Virus record (IMG/VR): IMGVR_UViG_3300017917_001903 | Location: 1 to 64,000 of that record | DNA from: a virus | Direction: 5' to 3' (one strand) | DNA: 64,000 bases | Shown: positions 22,312 to 30,584 of the stretch, one piece after another | Position numbering within the stretch: position 1 is the first letter of the stretch | How the letters are laid out: every line of letters begins with the position of its first letter | Position numbers and translations under genes: made by a program | The notes under the pieces: generated by a model | Told to the model about the DNA's origin: nothing | Databases searched by the model: none | The model's input: only the letters and a program-made list of their open reading frames with translations

Positions 22312-22859
22312 ACAGCACTGTTTGCACTGTGTTCGAACACTTCCGCACTACGTAGTTTTACACCTTGTCCGACCGGATAGCGACAAGTAAATGTCTTACC
22401 ATTGGGCAGTGTATAACTTTCACCACGCTGATAAGTTTCCAGAATGTCCTGCATAGTCTTGTATGCAAGCTCTGCAAACTTCTCACAGCCTACACCTTCA
22501 ACTAGACGCAGATCGCATACTGCACCACGTTCGTTTGGAATAGGGCTAGCGGGATCGTTGGTACTGTTAATAGTAACCAAATCATTCATCTGCTTGAAGA
22601 ACGGTAAGTGCGGATCGTCTTTGGCAATAATCATAGTGTGGTCGAACATGTATTCGCTCCACTCCTTGAATGCCTTAAGACCACCAAAGTCCATTACCCA
22701 GTTACGGTCATCTAGTGTTTCGCTCTCGAACACTAGCTTGATACCAATTGAGTAACCATGTAGTAAACTACAATGACTATGTGTGCTACGCCATTGTCTA
22801 AATGTGCAGCTGAGTCCGCGGTCGTTACCGTATGTTTTTGTTGACAAATATTTTGCCAT
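22299..22859 (-). CDS. queD: 6-carboxytetrahydropterin synthase-like protein (QueD family)
   Basis: 186 residues. THSHCSLLHGYSIGIKL (about 26-42) carries the catalytic Cys30 and zinc-site His of the QueD/PTPS family, VMDFGGLK (about 55-62) and FDHTMI (about 72-77) are the next conserved blocks, and AEVFEHSANS holds the C-terminal Glu. The second His of the usual HGH is Tyr, which may alter metal binding. QueD makes the queuosine/preQ0 precursor, which phages use for tRNA or DNA 7-deazaguanine modification. No other Que gene is seen here except a possible PP-loop protein at 60585. Confidence 0.82.
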   Translation of the reverse strand: MAKYLSTKTYGNDRGLSCTFRQWRSTHSHCSLLHGYSIGIKLVFESETLDDRNWVMDFGGLKAFKEWSEYMFDHTMIIAKDDPHLPFFKQMNDLVTINSTNDPASPIPNERGAVCDLRLVEGVGCEKFAELAYKTMQDILETYQRGESYTLPNGKTFTCRYPVGQGVKLRSAEVFEHSANSAVYEG

Positions 22860-22956
22860 CTCTTGCCTCTCCTTATGAGTAAGTTTGATGACACGCAGAA
22901 TATTTAAAGAGGGTTGAGCGTCCTAAGTCCTCTACTACTATTTAGATAGTCTTAGT

Positions 22957-22985
22957 ATAATACTACAATTTTATTGGTTTGTCAA
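22957..22985 (-). promoter_or_regulatory. Sigma70-type promoter for the queD-like gene
   Basis: TTGACA, 17 bp, TATTAT on the minus strand, about 100 bases upstream of the gene, which has a GGAGAG ribosome-binding site. Confidence 0.7.
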
Positions 22986-22993
22986 CAGGTAGA

Positions 22994-23437
22994 TTACTTA
23001 CACCAACTCTGTTTGGCTTCGCCGTAATACTCACGTGCATAGCCCTTGCTGATTAGCAGGCCACGTAGACTTTGTCCATCGATGATTACATCGCCTAGTA
23101 CACGACCACCATACTTGTCCCAATCCATTAGAACAATCTGTAGCTTCTTTGCACCGGCAATTGAATCTTTGGTAAACTTAGTTGCTTCTTGGCCACGTGC
23201 ATCTTCGCTAGGGCACATAGCTCTGTGGCCTTTTTCTGGTGTGTCTACACCAAACACACGAATGCTTAGTTCTTTCTTAAGAGGTTCAGGCAACCATGGC
23301 GCGGCAAACGCAACTGTGTCACCATCAATAACTCTTAGTATTGTAGCATCGTATGTTACACCTGGCTTCTGCTTCTGTGCGAATGCTGGTGTTGCTGACA
23401 CTAGTAGGGCCGCTACTAGCATAATTTGTTTGATCAT
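22994..23437 (-). CDS. Secreted thermonuclease (SNase family)
   Basis: 147 residues with a Sec signal peptide (MIKQIMLVAALLVSATPAFA). The mature part has SNase hallmarks: RVIDGDT (about 35-41), IRVFGVDTPE with the first catalytic Arg, and KYGGRVLGDV with the second. It would degrade nucleic acid in the periplasm or medium, perhaps to exclude rival phage DNA or recycle nucleotides. The start at 23437 has AGGGG seven bases upstream. That site lies in the 3' arm of a 14-bp hairpin whose loop contains a late promoter. Confidence 0.88.
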   Translation of the reverse strand: MIKQIMLVAALLVSATPAFAQKQKPGVTYDATILRVIDGDTVAFAAPWLPEPLKKELSIRVFGVDTPEKGHRAMCPSEDARGQEATKFTKDSIAGAKKLQIVLMDWDKYGGRVLGDVIIDGQSLRGLLISKGYAREYYGEAKQSWCK

Positions 23438-23441
23438 AAAA

Positions 23442-23486
23442 ATACCCCTGTGTGCTTTATTGTTATATTTATGCACACAGGGGTAT
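23442..23486 (-). promoter_or_regulatory. RBS-sequestering hairpin with an internal late promoter
   Basis: A perfect 14-bp stem (ATACCCCTGTGTGC with GCACACAGGGGTAT) encloses CATAAATA (23466-23473). RNA reading through from the SleB-type gene folds and hides AGGGG; RNA begun at the late promoter starts in the loop, lacks the 5' arm, and leaves the site free. The stem is followed by TTTTT, so it may also terminate early transcripts. T4 gene e uses the same logic. Confidence 0.8.
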
Positions 23487-23492
23487 CTAAAG

Positions 23493-24047
23493 TTAACTCA
23501 TCTTATGGAATGAGTGGTTTCCAATTGTAGCAGTTCTAATAAAGTGTCTGCTCCAATCCGGATTTACTATGTTATAATTAAAATAATGTGTTGCACCATG
23601 GGTAGGGTCGCGAGTCCTACCTGATAAAACTTGAAATGCAATACGCATACTTTTAATCCATTCGTCATGGCTTCTGATGCGATCAGAATTACCATCACAG
23701 ATCCAGCTGAATTGACAACTGCCTCCGATACGTTGGTAAACAACGCCACAAACTGATTTTGGAAATCTATGATGTGCTGCCCTGTTTAGTGTAACATGGG
23801 CTACAGCCTTCATTCCGCGCTCAGATTCGCCGCGGGCTTCAAAGTATACATTTTTAGCAAGACACATAAGTTGAGTTTTATCTATCGTGCTTACACTCTC
23901 ATTATTTTTTACCCTATTGGTAATGAGCCCTTGCTCTAACTCAACTCTAGTTTGAGCTATTGCTGGATCAATACCTTTAAGCATTAAAAATGACATCAAC
24001 GCGAATAACGCTACTGCTATTAATGCTTTTGTTCTTGACTTGGGCAT
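23493..24047 (-). CDS. SleB-type cell-wall hydrolase (Hydrolase_2 family)
   Basis: 184 residues. An N-terminal basic/hydrophobic segment (about 8-28) acts as signal or anchor. The catalytic domain begins near NVYFEARGES (about 66-75), whose Glu is the acid of the SleB/CwlJ transglycosylase family, and continues with AVAHVTLNRAAH.RFP and QFSWICDG. It cleaves peptidoglycan glycan strands and is a lysis candidate, alongside GH19 and M15 enzymes at 54775 and 55399. Confidence 0.85.
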   Translation of the reverse strand: MPKSRTKALIAVALFALMSFLMLKGIDPAIAQTRVELEQGLITNRVKNNESVSTIDKTQLMCLAKNVYFEARGESERGMKAVAHVTLNRAAHHRFPKSVCGVVYQRIGGSCQFSWICDGNSDRIRSHDEWIKSMRIAFQVLSGRTRDPTHGATHYFNYNIVNPDWSRHFIRTATIGNHSFHKMS

Positions 24048-24142
24048 AGTCCTACCTCCTTTCGACTTTGGGTCTACAATCGTTCTGTAACTATGTCTTA
24101 TGTCTACTACAAAAGTTTTCCTGTTAGTAGAGATACTGTATG

Positions 24143-24430
24143 TTAGACCATTTTAATTGAAGATGTAGCTTCAATAAAGGCCTTTGCAATCTGCTCTTGT
24201 GTATGACCGTATGTAATGATTGCAGACTTATTTAGTCGAATACGGTCGGGCAAACTGCTGATCATCCAGGGTACAAAACCCATACCCTGTGCATTTCCAG
24301 CAAGTGTTACTGGCTTGCTGACATAGAAGCTGGAATCATCCTCGCTATCAAAACGAGCGATTACTTCCTCGCCACTAAGTAGTTTAATGGTGATTGTGTC
24401 ACCATTAGAAATTGGTTTTTGAATTAACAT
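24143..24430 (-). CDS. Conserved phage protein with Sm-like barrel (95 aa)
   Basis: The first half (TITIKLLSGEEVIARFDSED, then FYVSKPVTL) has the strand pattern of LSM/Hfq-like proteins, though no RNA-binding signature is certain. Similar small proteins are common in T4-like aquatic phages. Expressed from the promoter at 24465. Confidence 0.6.
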   Translation of the reverse strand: MLIQKPISNGDTITIKLLSGEEVIARFDSEDDSSFYVSKPVTLAGNAQGMGFVPWMISSLPDRIRLNKSAIITYGHTQEQIAKAFIEATSSIKMV

Positions 24431-24464
24431 GCTATTTAATTACCTTTTTATGCAGTAAAGTTAC

Positions 24465-24493
24465 ATTATACACTGGTTTTTTTAAAAAATCAA
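24465..24493 (-). promoter_or_regulatory. Sigma70-type promoter
   Basis: TTGATT, 17 bp, TATAAT on the minus strand, about 35 bases before the gene at 24430. Confidence 0.7.
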
Positions 24494-24549
24494 CCGTTTT
24501 TTAGAAGAATTTTTGTTTTCTGTTAAATAATTGCGTGGACAGAATATGT

Positions 24550-24657
24550 TCAGTCTAACAATAAATGTTTTGCGTCCCTCTTAGTATACGCTATATAGTA
24601 GCCCAGTGCTGCAACTGACTGTCCTAATTTAATGAGTAGTTGGTAGGCGCCTACCAA
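24550..24657 (-). CDS. Possible 35-residue peptide (TTG start)
   Basis: An open frame reading VGAYQLLIKLGQSVAAL... to ...KHLLLD follows the glycosyltransferase gene by five bases. Only a TTG start is available and no good ribosome-binding site is seen. Overlaps an 18-base palindrome (TTGGTAGGCGCCTACCAA, 24639-24656). Uncertain. Confidence 0.25.
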   Translation of the reverse strand: MVGAYQLLIKLGQSVAALGYYIAYTKRDAKHLLLD

Positions 24658-24661
24658 ATAC

Positions 24662-25498
24662 TTACTTAAATTCAATATTGACTGGTGCACCAGTCAAGTC
24701 TTTTACTACGTTTACGGTAGAGAACTCAAACTCTTCTCCGGTAATTCTGCGCCAAAGTTCCCATTGTAGCAATAAAGTATTGGCTGCACCGCGGGTGCCG
24801 TGTAGATGCATGATTTTTGCATCATTCATATGAATACCATTCCAATTTTTTAGATATGCTTGTAGTGCAGGATTGTCTACATCACCAAATGGTACATTCA
24901 TTGCTTGGAAGTTCATATCAGGACGCAACCAAGTTTTTACATCGGGGTCTTGGCTGTACATCATGGCATTGAAAATGATCTGCTCAGTACCCCAAATATC
25001 GTAATCCCAATCTTTTGCATAACTCCACCCAAGGTCCCAAAGTTCCTTAGGCATGGTGCTTGGATAGTAGCGCACGCCAGCGTTGAAATAATGTTCATGC
25101 TGTAGGCCATATTTGTTGTTAGCATCATCGCCTGACAATGTCTTTGGGTCAGTGTAATTGAACAACTGGAACCTATCAAACTTACCAAATACCTCAACTG
25201 GTCCAACAACCAATGTGTCGCAGTCTAGGAACAGGATGTTGTGCGGACCATCCGCGCTGTTGAATTCGCTGTATACATGATCAAAGTTCTTGTGGAAGAT
25301 TTCCTGATAACTGTCAACTTCGTCTTGGAACACTACGTATTCAAAATCTTCTTGAATAAAAGTTTCAGCACTGTGAATTACAATCTCACTCATTGCCTGA
25401 TAAACTTTGTGTGTGTTTTCGGCCCCCAACTGTTTGTTATATTCTAACTTACCGTTGGGCTTGATTTTGCTCACAGCCATACATAAGATATTGCTCAT
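24662..25498 (-). CDS. GT-A glycosyltransferase-like protein (278 aa)
   Basis: ILFLDCDTLVVG (about 88-99) is the D-x-D metal/nucleotide-sugar site, followed by HYFNAGVRYYP (about 136-146) and IWGTEQIIFN (about 168-177), the layout of GT8-like enzymes that find a free water-facing sugar acceptor. The start has GGAG upstream and overlaps the stop of the methyltransferase. Likely acts with that methyltransferase on a phage glycan. Confidence 0.75.
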   Translation of the reverse strand: MSNILCMAVSKIKPNGKLEYNKQLGAENTHKVYQAMSEIVIHSAETFIQEDFEYVVFQDEVDSYQEIFHKNFDHVYSEFNSADGPHNILFLDCDTLVVGPVEVFGKFDRFQLFNYTDPKTLSGDDANNKYGLQHEHYFNAGVRYYPSTMPKELWDLGWSYAKDWDYDIWGTEQIIFNAMMYSQDPDVKTWLRPDMNFQAMNVPFGDVDNPALQAYLKNWNGIHMNDAKIMHLHGTRGAANTLLLQWELWRRITGEEFEFSTVNVVKDLTGAPVNIEFK

Positions 25499-26148
25499 AG
25501 AAATAACTCCGCTGGCATCAAATCAACCATACTAATATAATTTTGGTTAGCTGTAATAATCATTATGTTATTATCTGTTTTATTGCTGTTATGCTTTAGC
25601 TGTAGCAGTCTGGTAGAAAAACCTAAATCCGTTGCAATCTTTGCAAGCTCGGTTCTAAAGTAATTTAATTCATTGTTGGGGATATCTTCGATAATAAAAA
25701 TTCCCGTGGCACTAAGTTGTTTAAAACTATTTTCAAAAAATACTTTGTTGGCCTTGTATGTATGCAAGCCGTCGTCAATGATAATATCAAAATTATCCGC
25801 ACCTACCTGACTCCACATTTCACTAACAACAGCTGGGTTAGTTTGGTCAACGTAGAACTTGGTTATGCGTTCTTCTGGTTGAAGAATATCCTTGTCAATA
25901 TCTGCCGCGTAAATTTGTGCATTTGGAAAAAACTCTCGCCATCCACGTAGACTGCCACCGGGCGAATAAATCTGTTTCATATGGCTAGCGATTGAAGGGT
26001 TAACTGATCCAATTCCTAGCTCAAAAAGTTTTTTAACTTCGTTTCGCAAATTGTTAAACAATACAGAATAAATCTGCGTATAATTATGCCAATCATCGCC
26101 TTTATCACTGCCGTGATTTTTCATTATGTTACAAAGTTCTGTTTTCAC
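25495..26148 (-). CDS. Class I SAM-dependent methyltransferase-like protein (217 aa)
   Basis: FELGIGSVNPS (about 42-52) is the SAM-binding motif I, PGGSLRGWREFFPNAQIYAADID (in pieces, about 63-85) holds the acidic motif II, and FDIIIDDGLHTY (about 119-130) motif IV. Sequence resembles cephalosporin-hydroxylase/macrocin O-methyltransferase-type enzymes common in surface glycan clusters. A SAM-dependent O-methylation of a sugar is plausible. Confidence 0.7.
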   Translation of the reverse strand: MKTELCNIMKNHGSDKGDDWHNYTQIYSVLFNNLRNEVKKLFELGIGSVNPSIASHMKQIYSPGGSLRGWREFFPNAQIYAADIDKDILQPEERITKFYVDQTNPAVVSEMWSQVGADNFDIIIDDGLHTYKANKVFFENSFKQLSATGIFIIEDIPNNELNYFRTELAKIATDLGFSTRLLQLKHNSNKTDNNIMIITANQNYISMVDLMPAELFL

Positions 26149-26227
26149 GGAATTTCCTATAAGCCTAAATACTGTTTCGTTATTTAACTGCTAAAACCTG
26201 TCAAGCAGGCTATTACTGGCTGGGGCA

Positions 26228-26431
26228 TTAGCCCATTATTTCTAATATTTCAAAAGCATCTCGAGCCCACTGTATATCGGGCTCATCTATAAAACCATTG
26301 TCCGATACCATGACATCTCGGTAGAAACAACGCTGTAGCCAAACCCACTTTCCGGTAACAGTCTTGTGCGGAAGCACAGCAAATGTATGCTTCCAATCGC
26401 TAACTGCATATAGGTGCAAATACTCAGCCAT
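26228..26431 (-). CDS. Hypothetical protein (67 aa)
   Basis: Compact Trp-rich protein (DWKHTFAVLPHKTVTGKWVWLQR) with conserved-looking spacing. Overlaps the end of the next gene by eight bases. No family recognised. Confidence 0.55.
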   Translation of the reverse strand: MAEYLHLYAVSDWKHTFAVLPHKTVTGKWVWLQRCFYRDVMVSDNGFIDEPDIQWARDAFEILEIMG

Positions 26432-26654
26432 TCGTGTCTGACATAGCTAATATAAAGAATCCGGCATTTGCAGGAGTCATTGTGATAAATTCATGGCCGG
26501 GCCAACTTAGCATACGTACACCATAATGATGGCCTAAAAACCTGTCAACAATTTGTAGGCTAATGCCACGATACTTGAAATTATAGTGTTGCATCAACCA
26601 ATTTTCAAAGTTCTTAAACTGCGAATCAGTCAATTTAAACTTAGTTAGATTCAT
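26424..26654 (-). CDS. Hypothetical protein (76 aa)
   Basis: Start MNLTKFKLTDSQF overlaps the stop of the upstream gene, which favours it over an upstream ATG. Has a hydrophobic C-terminal strand (NAGFFILAM). No family recognised. Confidence 0.55.
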   Translation of the reverse strand: MNLTKFKLTDSQFKNFENWLMQHYNFKYRGISLQIVDRFLGHHYGVRMLSWPGHEFITMTPANAGFFILAMSDTNG

Positions 26655-26914
26655 CCCCACCTCAGAATAAACATAGCTAAGTCTTCTTTGCACTCAAAGG
26701 TCAACACCATGCCTTCATGCTTATAACGAGCACCAATACCAGTATCATCTAGCCATTCAACAATGTGTTCAACATTGTCAACCCACCAGCTAGCACTTTT
26801 GATAATAGCATAGTTGCCTATGCCTTCTAAATCGCCGACTAGGAAATGTCCAGCATTGTCACCCAGTGTAACTTCGCCCATACGATCAGTTACCTTAGCC
26901 TTTTTGCTGTGCAT
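26651..26914 (-). CDS. Hypothetical protein (87 aa)
   Basis: Begins MHSKKAKVTDRMGEVTLGDNAG and ends with DLAMFILRWG, an ending like those of the two smaller genes that follow (MFIL/FFIL), so the trio may be distant paralogues. Overlaps the uvdE stop by 20 bases. Confidence 0.55.
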   Translation of the reverse strand: MHSKKAKVTDRMGEVTLGDNAGHFLVGDLEGIGNYAIIKSASWWVDNVEHIVEWLDDTGIGARYKHEGMVLTFECKEDLAMFILRWG

Positions 26915-27920
26915 GTTCGTAGAGTGCAAAACTAGCAAGATTCTTGGCCTTGCTTTCGCACATGATATCAAAGTTGTCGCGGAAGGTTAAGGCCCAGTCG
27001 TTAACTGCACTGTTCCAGTAGTAGTCGCTGTGTGCGCGAAGTTTTGCTTTCTTATGCCCTTGTGCAAGCAGTGTGTCTAAGCACGGGCGGCTGACACGGC
27101 AGGCATCAGGTAGTTGGTCTTCTCTGCTGACACTATAATGTATGACAGGACGCACACCACGCCAACTATCAATAACCCTTTTAACACGGTCGTCATTTGC
27201 ATCTATGTACTCTCCATTTCTAATCCAGTGGTGGTGAATGTCCAGTACCAGCGCACAGTGGTCTACAAGCTCTAGGCTCGAATTGAGACCCCAGGACATT
27301 TCGTCGTTTTCGATTGTGAGGGTGTTTCTTGCTTCGGTGCTGAGTCTTGGGATAACTCGCTTGATACCCTCGGGGCCTTGGCGACCCGCGATGTGGACGT
27401 TGATTTTAAAGTCCTGAAACGATTTACCATACCCCATCCATCGCGCCATATCTGCATGGTATTCAAATTCCTCTATACTGCGGTCAACAATGTCTGGAGT
27501 GTCGCTTGCAAGTACACAAAATTGTCCGGGGTGAAAACTAAGTCGGACGCCGGTGTTTCGAGCGAGCTCACCAATAGCTGCAAAACGAGGTACCATAGCA
27601 TCAATGACATCCACACGATTCCAAAAATAAGACCAGCTAGGCTCAGTATAAACGGGAAGAATATCACTGCCAAGACGCACCATGCGAAGATCTTCAGGTA
27701 ACGTGGAAACATACTCAACTAATCTCCTTGCCGATTCAGTGTTATGTAACATAATATCCCAAAGACGCTGTTCGGCATCATCCCGGGATTGTCTATTTAA
27801 CCAGGCTACAGTTGTAGCTTTGGTGTTTAGAGGACGCTGTAATTCCTCTAAAATACGTTTGGGCTGACTCTGATCTGGGTGCATATATTTACATGCAAAA
27901 CCAATGCGTTTAACTGTCAT
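26895..27920 (-). CDS. uvdE: UV-damage endonuclease (UvdE/UvsE)
   Basis: 341 residues, TIM-barrel. GFACKYM (7-13), RLGSDILP (about 82-89), LSFHPGQFCVL (about 131-141), KINVHIAGR (about 178-186), TIENDEMSW (about 205-213) and LDIHHHWI (about 232-239) carry the His/Glu/Asp metal ligands of the family. The enzyme nicks DNA beside UV dimers and other lesions and starts an alternative excision repair. A logical gene for a phage of sunlit water. The start overlaps the small gene upstream. Confidence 0.93.
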   Translation of the reverse strand: MTVKRIGFACKYMHPDQSQPKRILEELQRPLNTKATTVAWLNRQSRDDAEQRLWDIMLHNTESARRLVEYVSTLPEDLRMVRLGSDILPVYTEPSWSYFWNRVDVIDAMVPRFAAIGELARNTGVRLSFHPGQFCVLASDTPDIVDRSIEEFEYHADMARWMGYGKSFQDFKINVHIAGRQGPEGIKRVIPRLSTEARNTLTIENDEMSWGLNSSLELVDHCALVLDIHHHWIRNGEYIDANDDRVKRVIDSWRGVRPVIHYSVSREDQLPDACRVSRPCLDTLLAQGHKKAKLRAHSDYYWNSAVNDWALTFRDNFDIMCESKAKNLASFALYEHAQQKG

Positions 27921-28173
27921 GTTTATTTCTCATCAAATCAAGGGCGGTGTCAATAGCGGCATCGTGGCGTTTATTATGGTCAAACTCGTTAATGTCTATT
28001 ACAGACTTTGTTAGGCTGCTAATACAGTATACTAGCATACTGGTTAAATCAGCAATAGATGCGCCCGAAATAACCAAATCATGTTTGGCTACAGGATTTA
28101 GATCTTCATCAAATTCAACAAGATATACACCGTATGTGCCAGTATCGTGTACAATTCTATAGTCTGTGATCAT
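27910..28173 (-). CDS. Hypothetical protein (87 aa), leaderless mRNA predicted
   Basis: The promoter -10 box TACAAT ends six bases before the ATG, so +1 should be the A of ATG. The protein alternates strands and helices and begins MITDYRIVHDTGTYGVYLVEFDED. No family recognised. Confidence 0.6.
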   Translation of the reverse strand: MITDYRIVHDTGTYGVYLVEFDEDLNPVAKHDLVISGASIADLTSMLVYCISSLTKSVIDINEFDHNKRHDAAIDTALDLMRNKHDS

Positions 28174-28179
28174 AGTTTT

Positions 28180-28208
28180 ATTGTACGACTAAACTTGAGT
28201 TTTGTCAA
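28180..28208 (-). promoter_or_regulatory. Sigma70-type promoter, leaderless geometry
   Basis: TTGACA, 17 bp, TACAAT, six bases, ATG at 28173. Confidence 0.75.
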
Positions 28209-28217
28209 CCAACATTT

Positions 28218-28225
28218 GATAAATA
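28218..28225 (+). promoter_or_regulatory. Late promoter GATAAATA for the virion-protein block
   Basis: Start of a plus-strand late unit; leaves a short leader with GGAG before the GTG at 28258. Confidence 0.65.
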
Positions 28226-28257
28226 TGTTTATAAAACTTACCTTAATGGAGAATGCT

Positions 28258-28884
28258 GTGGTAGCACCTGTCAATAACAAAATCAAAAAATACAACTTAG
28301 CAGGTTTAAATGCTAATGTTGAATTAGGCAAACAAGGTTCATATATTTCAGGCAACGCTAGCGCGATTGGTTTCTATACCAGCGCAGGCGCATTACAAAA
28401 GATTGCTATTGCTAACGCAACTGTAGGCAACGAAGCTGTTACAAAGGCACAATTAGATGCAGCCGCTGGCGAACTAGTACAGCATATTACTGTTGATGTT
28501 GATTACAACTCCGGTAGTGCTAACCTAGCAAGCATTGCAGCCGGTAGCAGAATTTTAAGTGTTACTGTTGATATTCCCGGTGCATGGGGCGGTACTGCTG
28601 ACAATACTACTACATTCATTGAAGTAGGTGATAGCAGTAACGGATCACGCTTTATCCGCGCACAGGACGTTGATGTATTGAAGGTAGGACAATACCACAG
28701 CCAATATCAATATGAATATACCAGTGCCGGCACATTAACATACAGTGTAACGCAAGGCAGTGCAAGTAGCGGTGCAGCTACAATTAGTGTTGTTCTAGCA
28801 AGTGACGCTGTAACTGTTACAGACTACGGTTCAATTAACCAAGCACAAAACAGCAACGGCGATTTAGGCAACATTACGCTTTAA
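28258..28884 (+). CDS. Virion decoration/fibre-like protein A (208 aa)
   Basis: The start GTG-GTA is chosen because its paralogue at 28897 starts the same way after the same GGAGA-type site. Both share KxYNLAGxNANVELGKQG near the N-terminus, a TxxQLDxxxG linker, D(Y/V)NSGS beta-strands and a SVTQGSASSGAA block near the C-terminus. Gly/Ser/Thr/Ala-rich, beta-sandwich-like and driven by a late promoter, so a head or tail surface protein is likely. Confidence 0.65.
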   Translation: MVAPVNNKIKKYNLAGLNANVELGKQGSYISGNASAIGFYTSAGALQKIAIANATVGNEAVTKAQLDAAAGELVQHITVDVDYNSGSANLASIAAGSRILSVTVDIPGAWGGTADNTTTFIEVGDSSNGSRFIRAQDVDVLKVGQYHSQYQYEYTSAGTLTYSVTQGSASSGAATISVVLASDAVTVTDYGSINQAQNSNGDLGNITL

Positions 28885-28896
28885 TAGGAGACCAGC

Positions 28897-29430
28897 GTGG
28901 TAGACTCAGTAAAACAATACAACTTAGCTGGCGTAGCTGCTAATGTTGAGTTAGGCAAGCAAGGTCCTGTTATTGATGGCAGTAACGCTAGTGTAATTGC
29001 TTTCAAAGACAAAAACGGTAATGCTAGTGTAATTACAGTAGCGGCAGGCACAGATCCTACTCATGCTGTCACATTAGATCAACTAGGCGACATCAGCGGC
29101 AACGCACTATCTTATGTAACTACTACAGTTAACTACAATTCAGGTAATGTTGTTGTAGGAAACATTAGTGCAGATAGCTTTGTTCATAGTGTGAGCGTAG
29201 AAAAGGGTGCCGGTAACTGGGCCGGTGCTGATGCAAATACAGAAATCACTGTAGGCGATACAGGTAGTGCCACTAGATTGTTTAGTGGGTTTGATACTTC
29301 TATGCAGGTCACACTTGATACAAAATACAAGTATGCAAGCGCCGACACAATTAGTATTTTTGTTACACAGGGCGGCGCAAGTTCTGGTACTGCAAAAGTA
29401 ACTATTTGGTATTCAGGAACTATTAACTAA
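28897..29430 (+). CDS. Virion decoration/fibre-like protein B (177 aa)
   Basis: Paralogue of the previous gene (YNLAGVAANVELGKQGPVI; NYNSGNVVVG; VTQGGASSGTAK). GTG start with GGAGAC upstream. Its stop overlaps the next ATG as TAATG, so the block is a translation-coupled operon. Confidence 0.65.
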   Translation: MVDSVKQYNLAGVAANVELGKQGPVIDGSNASVIAFKDKNGNASVITVAAGTDPTHAVTLDQLGDISGNALSYVTTTVNYNSGNVVVGNISADSFVHSVSVEKGAGNWAGADANTEITVGDTGSATRLFSGFDTSMQVTLDTKYKYASADTISIFVTQGGASSGTAKVTIWYSGTIN

Positions 29431-30341
29431 TGAAAATATACGATATTCTAGAAGGCAAGGGCGAAAACCGCGAACTGTGGGATCGCATCAAATCAAAAGG
29501 TGTAGTGCCCAGCATCGATCGCGAACGTTACACTGACATGTCCGGTGAAGGACTAGAAGGTCCGTTCCGTATGAAGAACGGACAAGTATTGTACTACGAT
29601 CCAAAAGAAGGCAAGTACTATAATCGAGATACAGATATGTACGTTGACTACGATGACTATCGTGCAATGAATGAAGAAGATGCATACGACAAAGATGTTA
29701 AACCTTCTGGCAAGCCACATGATAAAGAAGCGGCTGCAAAACGTGCTAAGGCAGCGGCATTGGCAGCAGCTAAAAAAGCCAAAGAGCAAGGTATGGCGGA
29801 AGCTAGCGGCGACCAAGTTAAAAAAGTGTTTAAGAAAAATGGCGAGCCAGTAGGCGAAGTTGGTATTGATCCAGAAGCAAGTCCTGGTAACGGTCAATGG
29901 TACATGAAGTGCTATGCTTACAATATAGACAATTCAGGCTACGACTCATACGAAGAAGCTGTAGAAGAATTAAAATATTGTTTAAAGCAAGGTGTAGCCG
30001 AAGGCGACAAGCGTCCAGACTACGTAGTTAAAGCCAGCGACAAACCAAAGAAGGTTAAGCCAAGCATGGGCGGATCAAGCCCCCATCCTTATCAGGGCAA
30101 GCTAGTAGGTGCCACAGAAGCAGAAGTTGGTAGCACAGACTATCAATGGACACACGGTAAAAAGCCAAGTGGTCAAGGTAGCTGGTTCTTTGTTGCACAT
30201 CGTGGCGGTGTTAACTTCTACAAAGATGTAGAGGGTGAAGATTACATTCAGCTACATGGCATGAGCTACGGAGAAGCAAAGAAAGCAGCCATCAAGTGGG
30301 CAAAGTCCAAAGGACACACAAGCCTATTTGTAGGAACCTAA
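29430..30341 (+). CDS. Virion/scaffold-like hypothetical protein (303 aa)
   Basis: Charged, low-complexity linkers (Lys/Ala at about 97-118) join small domains. Two short sites, KEQGMAEA (118-125) and KQGVAEG (187-193), resemble (hydrophobic)-x-Glu sites cut by T4-type prohead protease, which suggests a head-packaged protein. The C-terminal domain (WTHGKKPSGQGSWFF..) is compact. Inference only; no domain named. Confidence 0.55.
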   Translation: MKIYDILEGKGENRELWDRIKSKGVVPSIDRERYTDMSGEGLEGPFRMKNGQVLYYDPKEGKYYNRDTDMYVDYDDYRAMNEEDAYDKDVKPSGKPHDKEAAAKRAKAAALAAAKKAKEQGMAEASGDQVKKVFKKNGEPVGEVGIDPEASPGNGQWYMKCYAYNIDNSGYDSYEEAVEELKYCLKQGVAEGDKRPDYVVKASDKPKKVKPSMGGSSPHPYQGKLVGATEAEVGSTDYQWTHGKKPSGQGSWFFVAHRGGVNFYKDVEGEDYIQLHGMSYGEAKKAAIKWAKSKGHTSLFVGT

Positions 30342-30359
30342 CAATTTATTTTACAACAC

Positions 30360-30387
30360 AATGGGCCTTAATGGCCCATTTTTTTTC
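30360..30387 (+). terminator. Intrinsic terminator
   Basis: AATGGGCC...GGCCCATT stem with five-base loop and eight T, right after the gene ending at 30341. Confidence 0.9.
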
Positions 30388-30415
30388 GCCGTAAGTAACA
30401 CACAGGAGTAGTAAG

Positions 30416-30565
30416 ATGGCAAAAAAATCACTAGGCGCTAATACAGCACCACACGTAAAGATTGAAAAAAGAACCAGCCAGGGTAGCAAAAACCCAAAGC
30501 CCAAGACCAGTTCAATGAATAAGCATAAACGCAGATCATTTAAGAAGTACCGAGGACAAGGCTGA
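30416..30565 (+). CDS. Small highly basic protein (49 aa)
   Basis: Reads MAKKSLGANTAPHVKIEK... to ...FKKYRGQG with about 15 Lys/Arg. AGGAG upstream of the ATG is strong. Such short basic proteins are common in late regions of T4-like aquatic phages and may be packaged with DNA. Lies between a terminator and the glycosyltransferase-like pair. Confidence 0.7.
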   Translation: MAKKSLGANTAPHVKIEKRTSQGSKNPKPKTSSMNKHKRRSFKKYRGQG

Positions 30566-30584
30566 TCATAAGTATATTATACTT

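Noticed and set aside
23567-23749. A 60-codon frame overlapping the SleB-type gene
   Set aside because: Same strand, other frame, no ribosome-binding site; the SleB frame has clear catalytic motifs.
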